From Alphaproteobacteria bacterium (GTDB lineage: Bacteria > Pseudomonadota > Alphaproteobacteria > Micavibrionales > Micavibrionaceae), in contig JAGRKB010000065.1 of NCBI GenBank assembly GCA_020442425.1, forward strand, positions 1 to 57,248: DNA of 57,248 nt, read 5' to 3'. Shown here one piece after another: positions 1 to 8,487 of the stretch (its first letter is position 1; each line of letters opens with the position of its first letter). The notes beneath the pieces were generated by a model that worked only from the letters and a program-made list of their open reading frames with translations, did no database searches and had not been told where the DNA came from. The position numbers and the translations under genes are program-made.

Positions 1-45
1 TCTTGAACCCCATTCAAGTGCGCTACCGGGCTGCGCCACGCTCCG
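1..45 (-). tRNA. tRNA-Pro(GGG), 3' part cut off by window edge
   Basis: Read on the minus strand, the sequence starts CGGAGCGTGGCGCAGCC, the usual 5' end of bacterial tRNA-Pro. It continues through a D-arm into an anticodon stem CTTGA/TCAAG closing the loop ATGGGGT, so the anticodon is GGG. The T-arm and the 3' acceptor strand lie outside the window. A tRNA-Pro beyond the merR gene is common in alphaproteobacteria, which supports the call. Confidence 0.85.
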
Positions 46-85
46 ACGAGCTGAGATTCCTACTGTATCACTAAAAATAAATCAA

Positions 86-958
86 CTATTTTGTTGTTGT
101 AGAGGCAACAGGATCATATGGTTTACTAACGTAAGAAAAAATTGATCTTCCTCCATACTTGTCCAGAAGCTTATCCATTGTGCCATTGTATTGAATGGTT
201 TTGATTGAATGATCTGCCAATGCTTTAAGTCTAAAATCTCCACTGGGAAGCCATAACGCCGCAGGCATGACCATTAGGGGATCGTTGGAGAGCAGTTTCA
301 CTTCACCCGGATGAATTTTCTCAAAATCCTTGTATAAAGACATTTCTACAAAGGCCACATCTGCCTTTTTCGTCATGACATCTTGCAATTGCATCATCGG
401 ATCACTCAATGCCATTTGTTCTGTTACTTTTGCCTTGGGGAAGTATTTGGACAGCATCGTCTGAATTGCGGCCCCTTCCTGAATAGAAATCGTTACATCT
501 TCAGAATTGACTTTTTCATACGATCCTTGGAATTTTGTATTTTCAGGACGAATAAATGCAAAATATCCGTCATAGTATAAAGGGACTGTTGGCTCTGCTA
601 CTTTTACACGCGGCGGCGTGATCCAAAATGGAATGCAGGCCATATCGAACCGCTTTGACTCCATGGCCTCAAACGCCGTCGTCATCGACACTTCTTCAGT
701 CCACTCAATTTTGTAACCGAGTTCCTTGCCGATTTCCTCCATCGTCTCTACGGTTAATCCACCAAGCGTCCCTGTATTAATGTCCTTGGTAATAAATGGA
801 GCGTATATTAGATACCCGCAGCGTATAACTCCGCTTGTCTTAACGCGTTCATAGGCCGTTTTTGAGACATTATCATCAGCCAGACAGGCAAAAGGGAATA
901 CAGCGGTTAAGATGATAGCAGCATAAAGGGTAGCAAGATTTGCTTTTATAAAGGCCAT
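86..958 (-). CDS. Periplasmic amino-acid-type solute-binding protein (SBP family 3)
   Basis: A 290-residue protein with an N-terminal signal peptide (hydrophobic stretch about residues 8-26, ending near Ala-Asp-Asp). The mature part matches the ABC-type amino-acid binding fold (SBP_bac_3): an early segment with Gly-Val-Ile-Arg-Cys-Gly, then Gly-Leu-Thr-Val-Glu-Thr, and a central lobe containing a Arg-Pro-Glu hinge region. It would bind a polar or acidic ligand in the periplasm. No permease or ATPase gene is adjacent, so it is an orphan receptor here; it may serve a distant transporter or a sensor. A purine-rich ribosome site (AAAGGA) precedes the ATG. The ligand cannot be told from sequence. 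Confidence 0.8.
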   Translation of the reverse strand: MAFIKANLATLYAAIILTAVFPFACLADDNVSKTAYERVKTSGVIRCGYLIYAPFITKDINTGTLGGLTVETMEEIGKELGYKIEWTEEVSMTTAFEAMESKRFDMACIPFWITPPRVKVAEPTVPLYYDGYFAFIRPENTKFQGSYEKVNSEDVTISIQEGAAIQTMLSKYFPKAKVTEQMALSDPMMQLQDVMTKKADVAFVEMSLYKDFEKIHPGEVKLLSNDPLMVMPAALWLPSGDFRLKALADHSIKTIQYNGTMDKLLDKYGGRSIFSYVSKPYDPVASTTTK

Positions 959-981
959 TTCTTTATTCCTTTGGTATAAAT

Positions 982-1476
982 CTACGCTGCTTCAGTTTCA
1001 TCATTCAGAAGTTGACGAACTTGCTCGCGCATTTCGACCAAATCTTCCAGCACGGATTGTAACACCTCCTTTTGAGAGGAATCCATTTCCTGTTGACTTG
1101 ATGTCGCGGCTACTTTTTGAGTTTGTACCGGCGCTTGGATGTGTGGCAGATTAGAACCGTGAGCTAGGGTTTTTTGCTCAGCCAATTGTTCTGGTGCAGA
1201 TTGCTTTTGCTCAGCCAGAATTTGAGATTTGGTTGTGCCTTTCAAAAGCTTTTGAACGCCTTTGATTGTATATCCTTCAACGTACAACAAGGAGTGAATT
1301 TTTTTAATCATTGCCACGTCTTCAGGGCGGTAGTAACGACGGCCGCCACCTCTCTTCATTGGCTTGATTTGCGAAAACTTAGTTTCCCAAAAGCGAAGAA
1401 CGTGTTGCTGAACTCCTAGATCGTCAGCAACTTCACTGATTGTACGAAACGCGGTTTCCGATTTATTCTCACTCAT
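982..1476 (-). CDS. MerR-family transcriptional regulator
   Basis: The first residues carry the MerR winged-helix pattern: Thr-Ile-Ser-Glu-Val-Ala, then Val-Leu-Arg-Phe-Trp-Glu, then Arg-Arg-Tyr-Tyr-Arg with Pro-Glu-Asp. The rest is a Gln/Ala-rich linker and a short C-terminal helix. I chose the ATG at 1476, whose ATGAGTGA overlaps the ihfA stop and implies translational coupling; a start 10 codons upstream inside ihfA is possible but less likely. The gene follows ihfA in many alphaproteobacteria. The effector and targets are unknown. It lacks the Cys residues of metal-sensing MerR proteins. Confidence 0.85.
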   Translation of the reverse strand: MSENKSETAFRTISEVADDLGVQQHVLRFWETKFSQIKPMKRGGGRRYYRPEDVAMIKKIHSLLYVEGYTIKGVQKLLKGTTKSQILAEQKQSAPEQLAEQKTLAHGSNLPHIQAPVQTQKVAATSSQQEMDSSQKEVLQSVLEDLVEMREQVRQLLNDETEAA

Positions 1477-1789
1477 TGTCTGTCTCTGTCGTTGTTTCCA
1501 CGCCATTCATACGATCTTTTAGCACGTGTGAGGCTTTGAACACCAGAACACGGCGTGGGGTAATTGGAACTTCGACACCCGTTTTTGGGTTTCGTCCGAT
1601 ACGTTCACCTTTTTGGCGCAAACTAAAGCTACCGAAAGATGAAATCTTTACTGTCTCTCCACGAATTAAAGCGTCAGTAATTTCACCAAGAACCTGCTCT
1701 ACAAGCGAGCTGGACTCATTACGAGAGAGCCCCAGTTCTCGATAAATATCTTCCGCTAAATCCGCGCGAGTAATAGTGCGATTACTCAT
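1469..1789 (-). CDS. ihfA: Integration host factor subunit alpha
   Basis: A 106-residue DNA-bending protein of the HU/IHF family. The signature Gly-Arg-Asn-Pro-Lys-Thr-Gly with Val-Pro-Ile-Thr and Arg-Arg-Val-Leu-Val-Phe lies in the beta-arm region (about residues 63-85), which is typical of IhfA rather than HU. IHF forms a heterodimer with IhfB and bends DNA sharply at specific sites in recombination, replication and transcription. The gene lies between fabH and merR, the standard alphaproteobacterial order. Its last codons overlap the merR start. Confidence 0.93.
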   Translation of the reverse strand: MSNRTITRADLAEDIYRELGLSRNESSSLVEQVLGEITDALIRGETVKISSFGSFSLRQKGERIGRNPKTGVEVPITPRRVLVFKASHVLKDRMNGVETTTETDNE

Positions 1790-1944
1790 CCCTATCCCAT
1801 CATTTCTGTTTCACGAGAGATTTTAGACTAGACATTTTTATTTGCCACGTCAATCACTTCCAGTATCGAGAATCCACAAAAAACCGATTCATTTCAATGA
1901 ATTATAGAAGATAGATGAGCCAAGCCGTGCGTTATGAAAATAAA

Positions 1945-2904
1945 TTAGAACCGAACCAAGGCGGCTCCCCAAGTCAACCCTCCGCCAAGAGCTTCCAGAA
2001 GAAGAAGCTGTCCTTTTTTAATGGCTCCTGATTGAACTGCAGTATCCAAAGCAAGTGGAATAGATGCTGCCGATGTGTTTCCATGTTTATGGACTGTGAC
2101 GACAACACGATCCATGCTCATATTTAATTTTTCTGCCGTACCAGAAATAATTCGCAAGTTCGCCTGATGAGGAACTAGCCAATCAATTTGATCCGGTGTG
2201 ATCTTATTTTTTTCGAGGACTTCCTGAACAATGTCGGCCATCAAACCCACAGCATTTTTAAAAACTTCCTTACCGTGCATGACGATATGACCGGCATCCC
2301 CTGTCGTCGATACGCCTCCGCTTGTATAAAGTAAGTCATTCAATTTCCCGTCAGCATAAAGATGCGTTGAGAGAATACCGTCTTGAGACTCTGATTTTTC
2401 AAGTATCACCGCCCCAGCCCCGTCACCGAAGAGGACGCAGGTCGTACGATCTTCCCAATTCAATAGGGATGACATTTTTTCTGCACCAATCACCAGTACG
2501 CGCTCCATGGCTCCTGAACGGATCATTGAATCCGCTACGGAGAGTGCATAGATAAATCCAGAGCATACAGCTTGCACATCAAAGGCAGGCCCCGGGTTGA
2601 GGCCTAGCGCCGCCTGCACCTTTACAGCGACAGAGGGAAACGATTGATCCGGAGTTGTTGTTGCTACGATAACGCCGTTAATTTCAGACGGGTTTAACCC
2701 TGAGCTTTCTAATGCTTTTTGTGCGGCCTTGATGGCAAGAACTGATGTTCCTTCGCCTTCTGCAGCTATATGACGTTCTTTAATTCCTGTACGTTGAACA
2801 ATCCATTCATCTGTGGTGTCCACCATTGATTCCAAATCTTTATTGGTCAAAACACGATCAGGCAAATACGATCCCGTGCACCGTATGACGGAGGATATAC
2901 TCAT
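1945..2904 (-). CDS. fabH: 3-oxoacyl-[ACP] synthase III (KAS III)
   Basis: Starts fatty acid synthesis by condensing acetyl-CoA with malonyl-ACP in the cytosol. The catalytic triad is visible: Cys about residue 114 in Ala-Val-Cys-Ser-Gly-Phe, His in Pro-His-Gln-Ala-Asn, and Asn in His-Gly-Asn-Thr-Ser-Ala. The C-terminal Gly-Gly-Gly-Leu-Thr-Trp-Gly is also conserved. The length of 319 residues is normal. Its ATG overlaps the plsX stop (ATGA), so the two genes are translationally coupled and link fatty-acid initiation to phospholipid synthesis. Confidence 0.96.
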   Translation of the reverse strand: MSISSVIRCTGSYLPDRVLTNKDLESMVDTTDEWIVQRTGIKERHIAAEGEGTSVLAIKAAQKALESSGLNPSEINGVIVATTTPDQSFPSVAVKVQAALGLNPGPAFDVQAVCSGFIYALSVADSMIRSGAMERVLVIGAEKMSSLLNWEDRTTCVLFGDGAGAVILEKSESQDGILSTHLYADGKLNDLLYTSGGVSTTGDAGHIVMHGKEVFKNAVGLMADIVQEVLEKNKITPDQIDWLVPHQANLRIISGTAEKLNMSMDRVVVTVHKHGNTSAASIPLALDTAVQSGAIKKGQLLLLEALGGGLTWGAALVRF

Positions 2905-4004
2905 CAGGATACTTTCTCTTGTAACTTGGATTCTTCATCCCCACTTGTGGATTGGGAAAGATTTTCATAGAGACCAAGATCTTTTTCTTGTGACATTACT
3001 TCTGCAATTTCAGCGGCCACTCGCACATTAAAATTCTTTGCTGCAATCTCATAGGCATAATTAATTGCATTGGCAAAACCGACATGATCCATTCCGCCGT
3101 GGCTTTTTACGCAAACGCCATCAACGCCAAGAAACATTCCTCCATTATAGAGGCGCGGATCCGTTTCTTTCTTGAGGTTTTTCAAAGCACCTTGAGCCAA
3201 GAAAGCGCCTAACATTGCCAATGGAGATTTCTTTAAAGATCTCTTTAGCATTCCAGAGATCAGCTTGCTGACACCTTCTGCTGTTTTCAATGCAACATTT
3301 CCTGTGAATCCATCTGTCACGACAACATCCACTTTTCCCATCGGAATGTCATTGCCTTCAATAAAGCCCGCATATTTTCCAGGGAATTTGATCTGATTTA
3401 AAATTTGAGCGGCGATTTTAATTTCGTCATGCCCTTTCATGTCTTCAGAACCGATATTCAAAAGACCAACGGTCGGTTGAGCATGTCCCCGAACGACCCG
3501 GGCATAGACTGAGCCAAGAATTGCGAATTGTACCAACATCTCGGAATCACATTCCAGATTGGCCCCCAAATCCAGCATTACGGTCTCCCCCTCCATAGTT
3601 GGAAGAAGGCTGGCGATTGCAGGACGCTCAATTCCTGGTAAACACTTCAGAACCAGCTTTGCCATGACCATCAAGGCACCAGTGTTGCCACCAGAAACTA
3701 CACAATCGGCTTGCTTTTCTGCGACTGCATTGATGGCCAGTCTCATACTGGATTTTTTTCCATTGCGCAAAGCCGCTCCCGGTTTTTCATCCGAAGAGAC
3801 ATAGCTGTCCGTATGAATAAGTCGGGATGACGCTGCCAATTCCGGATACCGATCCAGTATTGGCTTAATACGGGATTCGTCTCCAAATATCATAAACTTT
3901 AAGGAGGGTGTTTTTGAAAGAGCTAATGCGGCACCGGGAATTACTGCATCCGGCCCCATGTCTCCGCCCATCGCATCTAATGCTATTGTCAGGTGACCCG
4001 ACAT
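2904..4004 (-). CDS. plsX: Phosphate acyltransferase PlsX
   Basis: Converts acyl-ACP to acyl-phosphate, the donor for PlsY in membrane phospholipid synthesis. The N-terminus has the family pattern Ala-Leu-Asp-Ala-Met-Gly-Gly-Asp, followed by Ser-Gly-Gly-Asn-Thr-Gly-Ala and Val-Thr-Asp-Gly-Phe-Thr-Gly-Asn. At 366 residues it is slightly longer than usual because of a polar C-terminal tail rich in Ser, Glu and Lys. It lies downstream of rpmF and overlaps fabH by four bases. Confidence 0.95.
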   Translation of the reverse strand: MSGHLTIALDAMGGDMGPDAVIPGAALALSKTPSLKFMIFGDESRIKPILDRYPELAASSRLIHTDSYVSSDEKPGAALRNGKKSSMRLAINAVAEKQADCVVSGGNTGALMVMAKLVLKCLPGIERPAIASLLPTMEGETVMLDLGANLECDSEMLVQFAILGSVYARVVRGHAQPTVGLLNIGSEDMKGHDEIKIAAQILNQIKFPGKYAGFIEGNDIPMGKVDVVVTDGFTGNVALKTAEGVSKLISGMLKRSLKKSPLAMLGAFLAQGALKNLKKETDPRLYNGGMFLGVDGVCVKSHGGMDHVGFANAINYAYEIAAKNFNVRVAAEIAEVMSQEKDLGLYENLSQSTSGDEESKLQEKVS

Positions 4005-4061
4005 TTGTGTCCTTTTGTAAAAATGATCTAGAATAGCGCTGAAGGATATGGGATAACAGCA

Positions 4062-4088
4062 CAGGCCCCATTATCTCAATAGGGCCTG
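4062..4088. other. Stem-loop between rpmF and plsX
   Basis: CAGGCCC (4062-4068) and GGGCCTG (4082-4088) form a perfect 7-bp stem around a 13-base loop, in the short gap between the rpmF stop and the plsX start. No U-tract follows on the minus strand, so it is not a standard terminator. It could be an RNA-processing or stability element that sets the ratio of L32 to PlsX; this is inference. Confidence 0.5.
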
Positions 4089-4106
4089 AGGATACAAGAG
4101 GAAAAA

Positions 4107-4283
4107 TTATTGTGTGTCGATAACTTGACGACCGCGGTACATTCCGGTCTTCAGGTCAACGTGGTGGCGACGAACCGGCTCTCCGGTTGTTTTGTCTTCA
4201 ACCCAGTTGGTTGCATCCAATGCATGGTGAGCGCGACGCATGTTACGAACAGATTTCGAGGTTTTCTTCTTAGGTACTGCCAT
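4107..4283 (-). CDS. rpmF: 50S ribosomal protein L32
   Basis: A 58-codon gene. The product starts Met-Ala-Val-Pro-Lys-Lys-Lys-Thr-Ser and continues with [10 protein letters not shown], the hallmark of bacterial L32. The usual zinc Cys pairs are absent, as in many alphaproteobacterial L32 proteins. The gene lies between yceD and plsX, the conserved arrangement in proteobacteria. L32 is a structural protein of the large ribosomal subunit. Confidence 0.95.
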   Translation of the reverse strand: MAVPKKKTSKSVRNMRRAHHALDATNWVEDKTTGEPVRRHHVDLKTGMYRGRQVIDTQ

Positions 4284-4480
4284 AATAATTCTTCCGGTTA
4301 ATTTTTATATCTACAAAAAATTCTTGTTTATCGGGTCAAGTTGGCTCTTTTAACCAAAAACTTCACCCTATGCAAGGAAAAAGAATGAGATTTATAGTCT
4401 ATAACTATTCGATCCTCTTTTGTCTTACACGCCTATCTTTAAAGCTAAAATGAAGCCAAATCACTGAAATTTTGTAATAA

Positions 4481-5098
4481 TTAGTCTTTTGGACGCCAAT
4501 CTTTCAAGGCCGCAAATGGGTTTAGCTTGAGTGTTCCAGCCGCGCCACCCCCCGTGTTATGACTATCCTCAAGATAAGTTCCTGATGTTTCTGATGCTTT
4601 TTCAGACCGAACATAAGGGTTTATGGCTAAAGATAGGTATTGGCACACCAAGTCTGCCAAATCGACCTGACCGTTGATCATCGGCTCAGGATCATCTGAT
4701 TCTTCCATAATTTGCTTTTCTTTCATACCTACCTGCGCCTGCATTTCATGCTGGGCGCGTGTGAAGGACGCCGCTTTTGAATAATCGGCATACCAAGCAA
4801 AGAATTCATCCTCTATATGAGAACCAACTTCTTCCAGAGAAATCGAGCATTCCTGCCGAACATCCGCGCATAAAGAACCTTCAATTTTCAACATATAGCC
4901 TGATTTTTTAGGGATAAGATGAAGCTTTGCTTCCAGAAAATCTATCGCTTTAATATCAAGGCGTTCTGCCAGATTGGCACGCTCTTCCTCTGTTGCTTCT
5001 AATACGACCCACTGACCACCCTCAGGAACATGCTCTGCCCTGACCCAATGATCCCAATCGAGGCTATGCTGCTTGCTGGTATCCATGCTCTGTCTCAC
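4481..5098 (-). CDS. YceD/DUF177 family protein
   Basis: A 205-residue protein of the DUF177 family, which almost always precedes rpmF. The core carries the family features: a helix region with an Arg-Leu-Asp-Ile motif, a Cys-Ser-Ile-Ser-Leu-Glu segment, an acidic stretch, and a C-terminal Asn-Pro-Phe-Ala-Ala-Leu-Lys-Asp-Trp. Bacterial YceD is linked to 23S rRNA maturation or ribosome assembly, while the plant homologue acts in plastid rRNA processing. The start overlaps the upstream chaperone gene by 35 bases; an in-frame ATG at 5086 is an alternative. Confidence 0.88.
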   Translation of the reverse strand: MRQSMDTSKQHSLDWDHWVRAEHVPEGGQWVVLEATEEERANLAERLDIKAIDFLEAKLHLIPKKSGYMLKIEGSLCADVRQECSISLEEVGSHIEDEFFAWYADYSKAASFTRAQHEMQAQVGMKEKQIMEESDDPEPMINGQVDLADLVCQYLSLAINPYVRSEKASETSGTYLEDSHNTGGGAAGTLKLNPFAALKDWRPKD

Positions 5099-5699
5099 CT
5101 TGCTGAAGATTAGGTAGTGGTTCTATCGCGTTTTTATCTTCTATTTCAAGCTTTAACGTATCCAAAAGAGGGTATGACACAGCTCCCATATAAAAATCCG
5201 AAAGCCCCTGCTCGTCTAAAGCTCTTATGCAATCCATTGTATAGTCTGCCATTGCCTCGAGTTGGGAGTTGTGAGGCTCAAGAACCTTGCCGTACACATT
5301 GCGAATGAGGGCATGTTTTATCTCGCTTTTTCCTGACTTGGCGGCCTCATCATAGGCAAATGTGCGCCCTTTAAAAGATGTCATCATTTTCTTTACGCGT
5401 CTTGGAACCCCTAAATCCCCGACACCCATTTCGCGAAGAGACCATTCCAAATCACGAAACATGACATCAAAGAAGGTTTGGGCCATCTCTCGCCCATATT
5501 TCCCCATGTCAGGCCTTGATAGACGATTGACCAAAAGTCCTGCATGAAGGGCAAGCACTTCAAAACGCCCCTCTAAAGTGTCGGGAATTTTGTAAGCACC
5601 ATAAAAATCAGGGTTGCGGGAGTGATCCATGACCGCTGCGTATAATTGGCGGGCAGCTCTTTGACGATTGCGCCCTTGGCGCGTTATAAATCCAAGCAT
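5064..5699 (-). CDS. Ubiquinol-cytochrome c chaperone family protein (CBP3-like)
   Basis: A 211-residue protein matching the Ubiq_cyt_C_chap family, the bacterial relatives of mitochondrial Cbp3/UQCC1, which assist assembly of cytochrome b in the bc1 complex. Family features are Tyr-Lys-Ile-Pro-Asp-Thr-Leu-Glu-Gly-Arg-Phe, the Ala-Gln-Thr-Phe-Phe-Asp-Val-Met-Phe-Arg-Asp-Leu segment, and Gly-Val-Gly-Asp-Leu-Gly-Val-Pro-Arg-Arg-Val-Lys-Lys-Met. It is soluble, with no signal peptide. Its position opposite bamE and next to yceD is the alphaproteobacterial norm, though here an extra gene lies between it and bamE. It implies an aerobic chain with a bc1 complex. Confidence 0.9.
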   Translation of the reverse strand: MLGFITRQGRNRQRAARQLYAAVMDHSRNPDFYGAYKIPDTLEGRFEVLALHAGLLVNRLSRPDMGKYGREMAQTFFDVMFRDLEWSLREMGVGDLGVPRRVKKMMTSFKGRTFAYDEAAKSGKSEIKHALIRNVYGKVLEPHNSQLEAMADYTMDCIRALDEQGLSDFYMGAVSYPLLDTLKLEIEDKNAIEPLPNLQQGETEHGYQQAA

Positions 5700-5951
5700 T
5701 TCTCTTCTCCCCTGCTGGCTGTGTGCAGCTAAATTATTCGGTTTTTGGTGTGCGTGACTATACCAATTCTAAACAAAAAGAGGAAGAATTTTCTAATTTG
5801 CGGCGCAATATCTGAATTTAGATAGAGTGAAGATACTTGATGGTAAATAATGGTTTAGCATGTGTTTTTTGTGATGACATAACATTTTGCTAGTGTTACG
5901 TAAGAGAAATAGAAAAAAACTCACAAAGAATTTATATACGGGGACACTATT

Positions 5952-6707
5952 ATGTTAGCTAGATTTTTTCCGAACGCACCAATTGGCCAGCGCGACCATA
6001 TTTTAGACATTTATTTGAAAGGCTGCATTATCTCCGCTTCTATGGAAGCAATTGTGGATCAGCTCTTATCCACTATCGGCGAGCAGTACATTGTTTCTGT
6101 TCGAACTATGACGGCTTCGCTTGATAGGCTAAATTTACTGATAGAAGATTTTGAAAAATCATTAGATCAAATTGATTTTGACAAGCTGAAGGCAGAGTTC
6201 CCTGAGCATGAACTTCCTATAGATAAAATGAAACTTTGTTTTTATCACTTTGTTGAAGGGTTTGAAAAATTCAAAGAATCATTCCAATTAGCATATTACG
6301 ATCTTTTGGAGTGTTGCCCTACTCAAAATATCCCCTGTCTGGATGACGACAAAAATGAATATTTACAAAAAATACATTTTGCAGAGAATTTGTTAAAAGA
6401 TGGTCTGGTATCTAAAGAAGATGCAGAAAAATCAGAGGCTATTAGCGCGATACTTGCCACTCTCAATACATTATTGGATCAATGCCATGTGATAGAAGCA
6501 TTTCTTGCAGATAGTTTCGCAGAACTCATAGAACTTATTCCAGGATGTGAGTCTCTCTTTTCATCTAATAATGATGATGTAAGACAAAAATATATGGCTA
6601 GGCTAATCCGACAGATAGAAGAAATAACCAATGTTCCTAAAAGAGATTTATCCTATACTAATATTCAAGGAATTCTGCCCAAAGCTGCCCCTTGCCAACC
6701 CACTTAG
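5952..6707 (+). CDS. Hypothetical protein, function unknown
   Basis: A 251-residue soluble protein that I do not recognise. It is predicted mostly alpha-helical, acidic and leucine-rich, with seven scattered Cys residues (including Glu-Cys-Cys-Pro and Ile-Pro-Cys-Leu) and no signal peptide or membrane segment. The codon use is AT-rich compared with neighbouring housekeeping genes. The start is preceded by a purine-rich stretch about 10 bases upstream. It separates bamE from the bc1 chaperone gene, which are normally adjacent and divergent in alphaproteobacteria, so it looks like an inserted lineage-specific gene. Confidence 0.65.
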   Translation: MLARFFPNAPIGQRDHILDIYLKGCIISASMEAIVDQLLSTIGEQYIVSVRTMTASLDRLNLLIEDFEKSLDQIDFDKLKAEFPEHELPIDKMKLCFYHFVEGFEKFKESFQLAYYDLLECCPTQNIPCLDDDKNEYLQKIHFAENLLKDGLVSKEDAEKSEAISAILATLNTLLDQCHVIEAFLADSFAELIELIPGCESLFSSNNDDVRQKYMARLIRQIEEITNVPKRDLSYTNIQGILPKAAPCQPT

Positions 6708-6727
6708 TTCGCATTATTAATTCATAT

Positions 6728-7213
6728 ATGATGAATCATCGATATTTGCCCCTTTATATTCTGTGCCTGCTGATCTTCTCGGCAGGCTTTTTGAGCGCAT
6801 GCACCCCACAACTTGCTACACGCGGCAACCTTCTCGAAGAATACCAAATGAAAGAAGTCCTGCCCGGACTTGATACGCGGGACGATGTTATTCGAAAAAT
6901 CGGATCGCCGACAACCGTTGCTCCTTTTGATGACAATACGTGGTATTATATCGGGCGGCGTACGGAGAAAAACGGCATTCTTGATCCGAAGGTGACTGAA
7001 GAAAAAATTGTTGTTGTCACTTTTAACGCAGAAGACGGGTTCGTTGAAAATATTCTTGAACGACAGGACGGACGCGAGGATGTGCCAATCGTTCAACGCA
7101 CGACGCCCACGACAGGTAATGACTATACCTTTATCCAGCAAATGCTCGGTAATATCGGGAAGTTCAATAAATCTCCGGAATCGGCCGCTGCTACAGCCGG
7201 CGGAATGCCTTGA
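6728..7213 (+). CDS. bamE: Outer membrane protein assembly factor BamE (SmpA/OmlA lipoprotein)
   Basis: A 161-residue lipoprotein precursor. A hydrophobic signal segment is followed by a lipobox Leu-Ser-Ala-Cys, with lipidated Cys about residue 25. The mature domain shows the SmpA/OmlA pattern: Leu-Pro-Gly-Leu-Asp-Thr-Arg-Asp-Asp-Val, Gly-Ser-Pro-Thr, and Asn-Thr-Trp-Tyr-Tyr-Ile. It acts at the inner face of the outer membrane as part of the BAM beta-barrel assembly machine. I placed the start near the signal sequence (ATG 6728 or 6731) rather than at 6692, which would overlap the upstream gene. Confidence 0.92.
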   Translation: MMNHRYLPLYILCLLIFSAGFLSACTPQLATRGNLLEEYQMKEVLPGLDTRDDVIRKIGSPTTVAPFDDNTWYYIGRRTEKNGILDPKVTEEKIVVVTFNAEDGFVENILERQDGREDVPIVQRTTPTTGNDYTFIQQMLGNIGKFNKSPESAAATAGGMP

Positions 7214-7236
7214 TTTATCACTGATTACTATTTCTT

Positions 7237-8370
7237 CTATTTCTCAAAGACACCGACAAGCTCGGTATGGGTTGACCATGTAAACTGATCGACCATTTGT
7301 ATGGTCTTGAGCTTGTAGCCTCCCGCCAATAAAATTTTAGCGTCGCGAGCAAAAGTCGACGGGTTACAAGACACTCCAATAACTACAGGAAGATTAGATT
7401 TTGCGAGCATTTGCGCTTGTTCTTTTGCTCCGGCTCTTGGGGGATCAAACACGGCAGCTTTATAATCACGAAGCTCTCGACCGACGATAGGTTCTTTAAA
7501 CAGGTCGCGAACCTCGGCAGAAAAACGGGCATGCCCTTTTGCTGCTTCTACCAAGCTATTGGCCATAGCCCAGTCGCCTTCAGCAGCATGAACTGTGTAT
7601 TTATTCAATAGATGCCCCGCAAAAGTTCCGCAGCCTGAGAAAAGATCAGCCACTTTATCTTTCTTACCTAATTTATGACGCGACAGCCCTTGAAGGACGG
7701 CATCAATCAATGCAGCTTCCCCTGCTGCTGAAGGCTGCAGGAATGCTGCCGCCGGTAAATCAACAGTAATTGCTCCGTTGGTTTTTTTGATTGGTGTTAG
7801 AGATACTTGCGTTTCACATTTCGAGAAAGCATCTTTTCTAAAGCTGATGCGAGCCAATCCGCATTGCTCTGCCATTGCGGCAATTGATCCGGTTTGGCGC
7901 GCGCCTGTTTCATCAAGCCCCGTTATCACACAGTCGAACAAGCCTCCGTCCGCTTCTTGAACCAATAATTCTATCGCGTGATTTTTATGTGCTATGTTTT
8001 TCAAAGCCTGAGGAAGTTTTTCTACAATAGACTGTAATTGAGGTGTTAGCAGCAGGCAGTTCTTTATCGGTGCCAAATCATGGGAGTGATATTTATTATA
8101 ACCGATAAAAACTTCATTTTCGTGGCGTAGAGCGTTGAGGGTTACGCGGCGGCGTCCGCCTTCCGAAATAAATACAGGCTCCAGCCACTCTTCTATTTCC
8201 AGCTCATTTTCTGCCAATAGAGTTTTTAGCCTATCAGCTTTCCAAGTTTTGTAATGCTCATCTGAAATGTGTTGCAACTGGCATGAGCCACATTCTTCAA
8301 AATGCGGGCATGTGGAACAAACCAACTGTTCGGAACTAAATTCTTCTGTATATAAACGTGTCATGCCCAT
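7237..8370 (-). CDS. RlmD/TrmA-type rRNA (uracil-C5) methyltransferase
   Basis: A 377-residue SAM-dependent RNA methyltransferase of the TrmA/RlmD family. Near the N-terminus is an iron-sulfur ligand set (Cys about 18, 21, 27 and 30, in Cys-Gly-Ser-Cys-Gln-Leu-Gln-His). The SAM site is Asp-Leu-Phe-Ser-Gly-Cys-Gly-Thr-Phe, then Asp-Pro-Pro-Arg-Ala-Gly, and the catalytic Cys lies in Val-Ser-Cys-Asn-Pro. It likely makes m5U in 23S rRNA. It is shorter than E. coli RlmD because there is no room for an N-terminal TRAM domain. The gene converges on bamE with 23 bases between stops. Confidence 0.88.
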   Translation of the reverse strand: MGMTRLYTEEFSSEQLVCSTCPHFEECGSCQLQHISDEHYKTWKADRLKTLLAENELEIEEWLEPVFISEGGRRRVTLNALRHENEVFIGYNKYHSHDLAPIKNCLLLTPQLQSIVEKLPQALKNIAHKNHAIELLVQEADGGLFDCVITGLDETGARQTGSIAAMAEQCGLARISFRKDAFSKCETQVSLTPIKKTNGAITVDLPAAAFLQPSAAGEAALIDAVLQGLSRHKLGKKDKVADLFSGCGTFAGHLLNKYTVHAAEGDWAMANSLVEAAKGHARFSAEVRDLFKEPIVGRELRDYKAAVFDPPRAGAKEQAQMLAKSNLPVVIGVSCNPSTFARDAKILLAGGYKLKTIQMVDQFTWSTHTELVGVFEK

Positions 8371-8487
8371 TCATATACCTGCCCCCACCTCCAAAAACCA
8401 CTATAAAAACAAACACCACAAAATGTTTGACATAATAAAAATACTATGTTATCAGCTAGCCATATTATTAAAAAAGAGGAGTCATCA

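Noticed and set aside
4062..4088. Hairpin between rpmF and plsX as an intrinsic terminator
   Set aside because: No U-run follows on the minus strand and the downstream genes need read-through, so I list it only as a stem-loop.
4110..4301. Open frame on the plus strand at rpmF
   Set aside because: The minus strand encodes a clear ribosomal protein L32, so the plus frame is a shadow.
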